DNA of 64,000 bases, taken from NCBI RefSeq assembly GCF_030064065.1, contig NZ_CP125946.1, forward strand, positions 310,001 to 374,000, written 5' to 3'. A program made the position numbers and the translations under genes. The first letter of the stretch is position 1; every line of letters begins with the position of its first letter. Below the pieces are notes generated by a model that saw only the letters and a list, made by a program, of their open reading frames with translations, did not search any database and was not told the DNA's origin. The stretch comes from Rothia sp. SD9660Na (GTDB lineage: Bacteria; Actinomycetota; Actinomycetes; Actinomycetales; Micrococcaceae). Shown here piece by piece: positions 44,495 through 52,058 of this stretch.

Positions 44495-45861
44495 CAGCTG
44501 CCCAGAGACCAGAACCCCAACCAGTAACTAAGCGGAATAAAACCTTCCGCTCCCTATGGATTTTTAACTACCGTATCTGGTTTATCGGGGCGCTGGTCTC
44601 TAACATCGGCACCTGGATGCAGCGCACTGCCCAGGACTGGCTGGTCTTCAATGACCTCTCAAGCCACGACTCCACCCAAATGGGCATCGTGATTGCCCTG
44701 CAATTTGCCCCGCCCCTCTTCCTCGCCCCCTACGCGGGTGCGCTTGCCGATAGGGGCGATCGGCGAAAAATTCTCCTATGGACCCAGAGCACTATGGGTT
44801 TGCTGGCCCTCGGGCTGGGGCTTCTGGTTCTGTCGGGGCAGGTTGCCCTCTGGCATGTTTACCTCTTTGCCCTCGCCCTTGGCGTCGTATCTGCCCTGGA
44901 CGCCCCGGTGCGGTCCACTTTCGTCTCTGAACTGGTCCCCGATCAGGACCTGCCCAACGCCGTTGCGCTGAATTCCATGTCGTTCAATGTTGCGCGCATG
45001 ATTGGCCCAGCGGTCGCCGGCCTGCTGGTGGTAGTCATAGGCACAGGGCCGGTTTTCCTGCTCAACACGGTGACCTTTATAGCCATGATTCTGGCAATCC
45101 TCGCTATCCGTGACAGCGAGCTGCGGCAGCTACCGCGTTCGTCCGCCGCTCACAACCGGGTCCGGGACGGCATGGCCTACCTCAAACACCGCCCCGACAT
45201 TATCGTGGTGATGGTTGCAGCCTTCCTCATTGGTACCTTCGGCCTGAATACCGCTCTCAACATTGCGGCTATGGCCACCACCGAATTCGGTCAGGGCGCG
45301 GGTGAATTTGGGCTGCTGAACTCTGTTGTTGCCATCGGCTCGGTGACAGGCACCCTACTGGCAGCCAGAAGAGATACTCCACGCATGCGCTTTATGTTCG
45401 CCTCCTGCTTTGGGTTCGGGGTAGCAACCCTGCTGGCAGCGCTGGCTCCCAATCTCTGGCTGTTTGCCCTGGCCCTGATTCCCCTGGGGCTGATGGCACT
45501 GACCATTATCACCTCGGCCAATGCCTACGTACAGGTCACTACCGAGCCCGCTATGCGGGGGCGGGTTATGAGCGTGTATATGGCGGTTTTTATCGGGGGT
45601 ACCCCCATTGGTTCGCCCCTAGTAGGCCTAGTTAATGACCTCTGGGGCGCCCGCTGGGGGTTGGGGGTTGCCTCTGCCTCCGGCTTCATTGCCGCCCTGA
45701 TTGGGCTTATCTGGATCATGAAATACAAGCACCTCCACCTGCACTACGACCGCCAAGCCCGCACCCGCCTGGTGCTCCGACCCCGTACCGAAGAGGCTGA
45801 AACCCCCGAAGAGGAACCACCTCCGGTCACAGCGGCCATCGACCTGCAAGAGCCCCGCTAA
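44491..45861 (+). CDS. MFS transporter (MFS_3/DHA3-like efflux family)
   Basis: Inner-membrane transporter of 456 residues with about 12 hydrophobic segments. Family features are FRSLWIFNYRIWFIGALVSNIGTWMQRTAQDWLV, the loop 2-3 motif YAGALADRGDRRKIL, and GSPLVGLVNDLWGARWGLG. EntS and several drug exporters belong to this broad group, but no substrate can be named. The C terminus is acidic and Pro-rich. It is translationally coupled to the DUF3027 gene. Confidence 0.85.
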   Translation: MTAAQRPEPQPVTKRNKTFRSLWIFNYRIWFIGALVSNIGTWMQRTAQDWLVFNDLSSHDSTQMGIVIALQFAPPLFLAPYAGALADRGDRRKILLWTQSTMGLLALGLGLLVLSGQVALWHVYLFALALGVVSALDAPVRSTFVSELVPDQDLPNAVALNSMSFNVARMIGPAVAGLLVVVIGTGPVFLLNTVTFIAMILAILAIRDSELRQLPRSSAAHNRVRDGMAYLKHRPDIIVVMVAAFLIGTFGLNTALNIAAMATTEFGQGAGEFGLLNSVVAIGSVTGTLLAARRDTPRMRFMFASCFGFGVATLLAALAPNLWLFALALIPLGLMALTIITSANAYVQVTTEPAMRGRVMSVYMAVFIGGTPIGSPLVGLVNDLWGARWGLGVASASGFIAALIGLIWIMKYKHLHLHYDRQARTRLVLRPRTEEAETPEEEPPPVTAAIDLQEPR

Positions 45862-45950
45862 GGCACCTACGACAAGGACGCTGCCTCCCGCCTTCCTGCC
45901 ACCGGGCAGGGAAGCGGGGGAGCGGCGTCCTTATCTCTTGGTAGCTGAGC

Positions 45951-47443
<1,493 letters not shown>

Positions 47444-48136
47444 ATGACTGACCTCATCGATACGACCGAAATGTATCTGCGTACCGTGCTGGAGCTTGAG
47501 GAAGAGGGCATTACTCCCATGCGTGCCCGTATCGCAGAGCGCCTGGAACACTCCGGCCCCACCGTTTCTCAGACCGTCGCCCGTATGGAGCGTCACGGCC
47601 TGCTAACCGTCGCTAGTGATCGTTCTTTGCAACTGACCGACGAGGGGCGTCAGAAAGCGGTAGAGGTGATGCGTAAGCACCGCCTGGCAGAGCGCCTGCT
47701 GGCAGACGTTATTGGTCTTGATCTGGAATACATCCACGAGGAAGCCTGCCGCTGGGAGCACGTGATGAGTGAGCGCGTCGAGCGTCGCCTACTGGAGTTG
47801 CTCAACGAACCTAAGTTCTCGCCCTACGGCAATGCGATTCCCGGCCTGGAAGAGCTGGGTGCAGAGAGCGAAGAGAATGACGGACGCACCGTCACCATGT
47901 CGATTGCTGGCCGTGACTCATCTGAGGACGACCGCTTCACTGTTTCTCGCCTGCCCGAGTTCATTCAGACCGACGTGCAGCTGCTGAAGCATCTAGGCGA
48001 TGCCGGAATTGTCTACGGGGCCACCGTCTCAATTCTGGGTAATAAGGACGGCTCGGTTCTGGTTCACGCTGACGGTGAGGAAGATTCGCTGACGCTCAGT
48101 GCTGAGGTTGCAGAAGCAATTATCGTCAAAAGATAA
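47444..48136 (+). CDS. DtxR/IdeR-family iron-dependent repressor
   Basis: Represses siderophore and iron-uptake genes when Fe2+ is bound. The 230-residue protein has the DtxR winged helix (about 5-65, MTDLIDTTEMYLRTVLELEEEGITPMRARIAERLEHSGPTVSQTVARMERHGLL). A dimerisation/metal-binding domain (about 66-140) has HRLAERLLADVIGLDLEYIHEEACRWEHVMSERVERRL, which holds the Cys, His and Glu ligands. A C-terminal SH3-like domain follows. Full length fits DtxR/IdeR rather than the shorter MntR. Confidence 0.93.
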   Translation: MTDLIDTTEMYLRTVLELEEEGITPMRARIAERLEHSGPTVSQTVARMERHGLLTVASDRSLQLTDEGRQKAVEVMRKHRLAERLLADVIGLDLEYIHEEACRWEHVMSERVERRLLELLNEPKFSPYGNAIPGLEELGAESEENDGRTVTMSIAGRDSSEDDRFTVSRLPEFIQTDVQLLKHLGDAGIVYGATVSILGNKDGSVLVHADGEEDSLTLSAEVAEAIIVKR

Positions 48137-48148
48137 CAGTTTGGTAAC

Positions 48149-48185
48149 AAAGGGGAGTTTGCTGGGTGGCAAGCTCCCTTTTTGT
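48149..48185 (+). terminator. Terminator of the DtxR-type gene
   Basis: AAGGGGAGTTTGC (about 48150-48162) faces GCAAGCTCCCTTTTT (48169-48183), and TAACA/TGTTA extends the stem outward. It lies 13 nt after the stop. Confidence 0.88.
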
Positions 48186-48189
48186 TATC

Positions 48190-48501
48190 AAATCGTTATG
48201 TATTGGGGTGCCTTCGAGTCGTTGGTCTTGCTAGAACAGGGCTGTCAGGTGCTTAGCGGGGTCTAAAATTGCAGTACTGGCACCCCTGAAAACCTTAAGT
48301 GGTCGGCTTCTCAGTTAAATTAAAGCTGTCAAAAATCTGATAGAAGGGGTGGGTGAAGGTGCTGATAAAGTGCTGAGATTTCTTTTTATTTCGCCTTGTC
48401 AAAGCGAACTATATGTGCCCCATAAGCCCCAGCTGGACGCGTCCTGAATGCCGAAAAAACAATCACCCTACTTTGTACCTAGGGGTTGCTTCCTCGAAAT
48501 C
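48190..48501. other. Intergenic stretch with nothing recognised
   Basis: About 310 bp between the DtxR terminator and the NlpC/P60 promoter. It is AT-richer than coding DNA. I see no gene, tRNA or clear hairpin. Confidence 0.4.
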
Positions 48502-48541
48502 GTAACCAAAGCGTGACAAATCGGTTGAGGCTGTGTAATGT
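48502..48541 (+). promoter_or_regulatory. NlpC/P60 promoter with MtrA-like box
   Basis: GTGACA (48513-48518) and TAATGT (48536-48541) are 17 bp apart. Overlapping the -35 is GTAAC (48502-48506) and GTGAC (48513-48517) in direct repeat, 6 nt apart, like the GTAAC-type repeats bound by MtrA, which controls cell-wall hydrolase genes in Actinobacteria. Confidence 0.6.
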
Positions 48542-48577
48542 TCTATTTCGTGCTCATCACTGGTCGGATTAGCACCC

Positions 48578-48753
48578 TACGAACAGCACCGCCTAGTTCT
48601 GCCACTGTTCACAGGACAACAAAACAAAATACATCACGGCAGAAGCGGGGGACCCACCTTTCGGGCTCTCCACCGAGAACCCTAGGGGTTAAGTCGCACA
48701 CTCTGCGGCCGAGCGAACTTCATGCTCGAACCCGACAGCTCACCTCGTTCGGC
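48578..48753 (+). ncRNA. ydaO/yuaA-type c-di-AMP riboswitch
   Basis: Conserved cores of the ydaO motif are visible: GCGGGGGACCCACC near 48648-48661, CTAGGGGTTAAGTCGCA near 48683-48699, and GAACCCGACAGCTCACCTCG near 48728-48747. CGAAC (48580-48584) and GTTCG (48747-48751) could close P1. It lies directly before the NlpC/P60 ribosome-binding site, the usual place in Actinobacteria, where c-di-AMP lowers expression of cell-wall hydrolases. Boundaries are approximate. Confidence 0.88.
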
Positions 48754-48769
48754 AATGGAGGAAAACAAA

Positions 48770-49378
48770 ATGGCTAATTCAACCATCGTACGTACCGCAG
48801 GTATCGTTGCAGCATCAGGCGCTATGCTCGCCGCAACCGTTGCACCCGCAAACGCTTTCGCAGTAGCTGAAGTTTCAGCACCCGCTCACTCAGCACCTGC
48901 ACTGGCTTCACACTCTTACAACTACAACACCTGGGGCTACGAAGCTACCGCCGCAGTTGAGACCACCTCAACCGTCGCCCCCCAGGCAAGCGCCACCGCT
49001 GAGGTTTCCAGCAACGTTGACCTGTCAACCGCTCGCGAAACCGTCCTGGCAGCTGCCTACGACGGCATCGGCGGCTCCTACGTTTGGGGCGGCAAGACCT
49101 ACAAGGCTTGGGACTGCTCAGGCTTCGTCTCCTACGTTTACGCACAGGCTGGCATCAACCTGACCGCCTACACCTACACCATGGCAACCGAGCTGACCCC
49201 CACCTCAAACCCCCAGCCCGGTGACATCGTCTTCACCAACGGTTACGCACACGTAGGCATCTACGTCGGCGACGGCCAGATGATCTCAGCTCTCAACCCC
49301 TCACAGGGCACCCAGCTGACCGCTGTTGACGGTGGCGGCTTCATGCCCGTCGACGGTTACTACACCGCTGGCATCTAA
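48770..49378 (+). CDS. Secreted NlpC/P60 cell-wall hydrolase
   Basis: Predicted exported endopeptidase that cuts peptidoglycan stem peptides. From ATG 48770 (GGAGG upstream) it has 202 residues: a signal peptide (about 1-29, cut after APANA), a Ser/Thr/Ala-rich spacer, and an NlpC/P60 domain at about 88-202. The catalytic C116 is in AWDCSGFVSYVY and H161 in NGYAHVGIYVGDG. No LysM or SH3 wall-binding domain is present. It is controlled by the c-di-AMP riboswitch. Confidence 0.93.
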   Translation: MANSTIVRTAGIVAASGAMLAATVAPANAFAVAEVSAPAHSAPALASHSYNYNTWGYEATAAVETTSTVAPQASATAEVSSNVDLSTARETVLAAAYDGIGGSYVWGGKTYKAWDCSGFVSYVYAQAGINLTAYTYTMATELTPTSNPQPGDIVFTNGYAHVGIYVGDGQMISALNPSQGTQLTAVDGGGFMPVDGYYTAGI

Positions 49379-49527
49379 GACTTCTCACACGGTACGGGGT
49401 AGATAACACTCTGCCCCAGCCGGTGACGTTTATTCAGTAGCTGGTCACCTTCCTACTGAAAAACGAACACAAGAATTCCTACCACACATCACACGGTATG
49501 GATCCCCCGCAAACACTACGCTTGCGC

Positions 49528-49562
49528 ATGCGCACCAGACGACCAGCTGGGGCGCATTTTTT
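49528..49562 (+). terminator. Terminator of the NlpC/P60 gene
   Basis: ATGCGCACCAG (49528-49538) pairs with CTGGGGCGCAT (49547-49557) with one mismatch, followed by TTTTTT. Confidence 0.85.
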
Positions 49563-49609
49563 ATACCCACTTTTCAACTCCGGCAGAAGGCGCAGTTAGG
49601 ATTGAAACT

Positions 49610-49852
49610 ATGTCGCAGAAGTTAAACAGCCCCCAATTCGAAAGCCCCGCAGGGTCCTCCGACCAAGAATTCACCTACATGGCCATCGGCATGGTATCCG
49701 GCGCTGTACCCGGTATCATCGCCGGACTTCTTATCGCCCTCTTCGCTGGGCACGCCGCGATGTGGGTCTCCATCACCGGTGGAATCGGAATCGTGCTGGG
49801 CCTTATCGCCTCACGAGTGCTCTACCGCAAAAAGAAAAACCCCCGAGCCTAG
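49610..49852 (+). CDS. Small two-TM membrane protein
   Basis: No family is recognised. The 80-residue protein has a polar N terminus of about 20 residues, two hydrophobic segments (IGMVSGAVPGIIAGLLIALFAG, about 26-47, and WVSITGGIGIVLGLIASRVLY, about 52-72) joined by a short loop, and a basic tail YRKKKNPRA. Glycine-rich segments suggest packing in an oligomer. A hairpin with TATTTTT at 49941-49960 may end its transcript. Confidence 0.65.
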   Translation: MSQKLNSPQFESPAGSSDQEFTYMAIGMVSGAVPGIIAGLLIALFAGHAAMWVSITGGIGIVLGLIASRVLYRKKKNPRA

Positions 49853-49860
49853 ACTCCCCA

Positions 49861-49909
49861 GCCGGGCACAAAAAGTGAGGGTATGCCAGCGCTCCGCGCA
49901 GTATGGCAT
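49861..49909. repeat. 49-bp direct repeat, copy 1 (half of tRNA-Arg terminator)
   Basis: Positions 49861-49909 are identical to 49965-50013, 104 bp away. The unit contains the left arm and loop of the terminator hairpin that follows tRNA-Arg. This copy lacks the right arm and so cannot fold the same way. Confidence 0.92.
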
Positions 49910-49940
49910 CAGCAAAGCTAGCTCTAAAACCGGCTAAATC

Positions 49941-49960
49941 CGGCCTGGGGGCCGTATTTT
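49941..49960 (+). terminator. Short terminator hairpin after the small membrane protein
   Basis: CGGCC (49941-49945) and GGCCG (49950-49954) with a TGGG loop, followed by TATTTTT. It lies between the two copies of the 49-bp repeat. Confidence 0.6.
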
Positions 49961-49964
49961 TAAC

Positions 49965-50013
49965 GCCGGGCACAAAAAGTGAGGGTATGCCAGCGCTCCG
50001 CGCAGTATGGCAT
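49965..50013. repeat. 49-bp direct repeat, copy 2
   Basis: Exact repeat of 49861-49909. Here it continues into the complementary arm of the hairpin that reaches the tRNA 3' end. Confidence 0.92.
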
Positions 50014-50032
50014 ACCCTCACTTTTTGTGCCC
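49968..50032 (-). terminator. Perfect 25-bp stem terminator of tRNA-Arg
   Basis: The arms 49968-49992 and 50008-50032 are perfect complements over a 15-nt loop. Read on the minus strand, the stem ends in CTTTTTGTGCCC, as an intrinsic terminator. The arm near the tRNA includes its last five bases (50028-50032), so the tRNA 3' end and the terminator share sequence. Confidence 0.85.
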
Positions 50033-50100
50033 CCGAGACGATTCGAACGTCCGACACCCGCTTTAGGAGAGCGGTGCTCTATCCCCTGAGCTACGAGGGC
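50028..50100 (-). tRNA. tRNA-Arg (anticodon CCT)
   Basis: The reverse complement folds as a 73-nt cloverleaf. The acceptor stem GCCCTCG pairs with CGGGGGC with one G-T pair and discriminator A. The D-arm is GCTCAGGGGATAGAGC, the anticodon stem CCGCT/AGCGG with loop CTCCTAA gives anticodon CCT, and the T-arm has TTCGAAT. CCA is not encoded. It decodes AGG. Confidence 0.94.
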
Positions 50101-50267
50101 GCAACCCCACCAGTTTACACGAAAACCTATACGCCACCCGAAAAATGCAAACGCCAGTGGATAAGTCGACGGCATATGCACTTTTCCTGCGGCATTAAGA
50201 CGCGCTAACCGACCCCTGCATCCACAGGACTAGCGTCAACACCTAAGAGTTAGTCACCCTATACATC

Positions 50268-51185
50268 ATGAGCCAGCACCTATATAACTCAGTACTTCTT
50301 ACCGGTGACCTACGCCTGCAAGGTCTGACCAGCCGCAAAATTAGTGACGCAGTGCGGTCCAAAGAGCTCGTCCGTCTCAGACAGGGCGCCTACATCAAAA
50401 CCCAGACTCTCGCGCAGGCAACCCCTACCGAGCGTGCCCTGGTACACCATATAGCGGTGAGCAAAACCCGCTCACACGCCGTCCTTACACGCACGTCCGC
50501 TGCTCTTGCCTGGGGAGCACCCCTCCTTGAACTCCCCTCTCATATCTACCTCGCGAGCTCCTGGCGCGATCGCGGCAAACAGCAGGGCATTCGCCGGTGT
50601 GTCACTCCTGCTGAAGCAATAAACAGGGCACAGGAGCACCAAGGCCTTACTGTTCTTTCACCTATAGATACCGTCCTGAGCTGTATCGGTCACCAGCGGG
50701 CGCTCACCACGGTGACGGTTGCGCACTATTTTCTCCACCAGAACCTGTGCAACCAGTACCTGCTGCACGATGCGCTACTGGCCGTCTCAGACCGCGGCGC
50801 GAAGCAAGCTCGTACCCTGGCGCGGAGCCTGACGACCGAGCTTGAATCACCACTAGAATCTCAGGCGTATTTTCTGATGGTGCTTGAAAATCTTGAGCTA
50901 CCCGCCTTGCAGCGGTGGGTGGTTACGAGCAGTGGCCGCCGCTATCGTCCTGATTTTATGTGGCGGCACCTCAGGCTTATTCTCGAGGTGGACGGCCGTA
51001 TCAAGTACACCGGGGCTTATCGATCTTTTGACGAACAGCGGCAACAAGATCTCTTCCGGCAGCGCGAGTTAGAGAACGAGGGCTGGAAGGTCTTGCGAAT
51101 CACCTATGAAGACCTCACTCACCGCCCGCAGCACGTGGTGGGTCTGTTGCTACGGCACGGGGTGCGGCGACTAGCTGCCGCTTAA
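50268..51185 (+). CDS. AbiEi-like winged-helix plus DUF559/Vsr-like endonuclease-fold protein
   Basis: Function unknown. The 305-residue protein has an N-terminal AbiEi-like winged helix (about 10-50, LRLQGLTSRKISDAVRSKELVRLRQGAYI) and a middle region with LTVLSPIDTVLSCI. The C-terminal DUF559-type PD-(D/E)xK fold (about 225-300) has RPDFMWRHLRLILEVDGRIKYTG, and QRELENEGWKVLRITYEDL follows the Vsr pattern. Such orphan proteins are frequent in Actinobacteria. No AbiEii toxin partner is beside it. It starts 167 bp from tRNA-Arg on the other strand. Confidence 0.75.
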   Translation: MSQHLYNSVLLTGDLRLQGLTSRKISDAVRSKELVRLRQGAYIKTQTLAQATPTERALVHHIAVSKTRSHAVLTRTSAALAWGAPLLELPSHIYLASSWRDRGKQQGIRRCVTPAEAINRAQEHQGLTVLSPIDTVLSCIGHQRALTTVTVAHYFLHQNLCNQYLLHDALLAVSDRGAKQARTLARSLTTELESPLESQAYFLMVLENLELPALQRWVVTSSGRRYRPDFMWRHLRLILEVDGRIKYTGAYRSFDEQRQQDLFRQRELENEGWKVLRITYEDLTHRPQHVVGLLLRHGVRRLAAA

Positions 51186-51229
51186 AAAGTGCAAGTGCCT
51201 GTCACTTTTGCACAGGCACTTGCACTTTT
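51185..51229. terminator. Perfect 18-bp-stem terminator, convergent
   Basis: AAAAGTGCAAGTGCCTGT (51185-51202) pairs perfectly with 51212-51229 over a 9-nt loop, ending in TTTT on both strands. It serves the AbiEi-like gene and the minus-strand membrane-protein gene. Confidence 0.93.
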
Positions 51230-51259
51230 CGGGGGGGCAGGTGGGATGCTAACCCAACA

Positions 51260-51964
51260 TCACTGCCCGGGCAGCTCGCCGCGGGCGAAGGCGTCCATCT
51301 TGCTTCTGACCAGGCGCAGCGCCAGGTAGCCCAGCTGCACCAGGCAGAGCACGAACAGGGCCCAGCGGGCCGTCATCAGAAGGGAGGCAAGAGCCGTAGT
51401 GCCACCCAGCGGGTCGGCTAGGGCGGAGTCAACAGCAAAACCACCGGCAATAAAAACAAAAGCGTAGGCCACCGGCAGGGTCAGCATTAGCCGGCCCATT
51501 AGCAGTTCAAACTTGGAGGCTCGCACCATATTCCACCAGGTGAAAGCAAAAATCAGGGGCAGAATTAGACCAGTAGAGCGGTGGAGCACCTGGTAGGCCT
51601 GCAAGCCCTCTACACCCAGGCCCGCCGCTAGAGTCTGTAGGTGCTGGGCATCGAAACGCAGCATGAGTTCCGGGGCAGTCGCACCGGCAGCCGCCGATAC
51701 ACCGGGCAGCAGCATGAGGTAGTAGTAGAGCAAGAACAGGACGGTCACGACAAAGGCAACGCCCAAGAAAATGTAGGAGCCCCCGCCCTTTTCCGGTTCG
51801 GCTGCGAGCTCTGCCCGGCTGTAGTCGGTAACGACGCGCGGCCCTGCCCCCTGCCCGCGAGGGGGCGCGGACGTCCGCCCCGCCTTAGCTGTGGACGGTG
51901 CGGGGGAGTGCGCTTGCGTGTTCTCACCGTAGAGACGTTTCTTCTGACCTTTTGAAAGACCCAT
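51260..51964 (-). CDS. Hypothetical four-TM membrane protein
   Basis: No family is recognised. Of 234 residues the first 60 are polar and basic (MGLSKGQKKRLYG, then Pro/Ala-rich). About four hydrophobic segments follow: YIFLGVAFVVTVLFLLYYYLMLLPG (about 63-87), TGLILPLIFAFTWWNMV (about 131-147), LMLTLPVAYAFVFIAGGFAV (about 158-177) and WALFVLCLVQLGYLALRLV (about 201-219). It starts about 95 bp from pcrA in the opposite direction. Confidence 0.72.
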   Translation of the reverse strand: MGLSKGQKKRLYGENTQAHSPAPSTAKAGRTSAPPRGQGAGPRVVTDYSRAELAAEPEKGGGSYIFLGVAFVVTVLFLLYYYLMLLPGVSAAAGATAPELMLRFDAQHLQTLAAGLGVEGLQAYQVLHRSTGLILPLIFAFTWWNMVRASKFELLMGRLMLTLPVAYAFVFIAGGFAVDSALADPLGGTTALASLLMTARWALFVLCLVQLGYLALRLVRSKMDAFARGELPGQ

Positions 51965-52058
51965 GCTGTCTATCTTATCTGTCAGCTCAATCGGGTGTGG
52001 GCTGTGGCCCTCTCGCCTAAAATGGGGAGTTGACGGTTGATCTTTGGAGAGTTCTTCT

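Noticed and set aside
48538..48777. Coding frame upstream of the NlpC/P60 gene
   Set aside because: It runs through the riboswitch and its product is low-complexity Thr/Arg/Ser with no ribosome-binding site.
49861..50032. Attachment sites of an integrated element
   Set aside because: The two repeat copies are only 104 bp apart with no integrase or cargo between them. At most this is a vestige.
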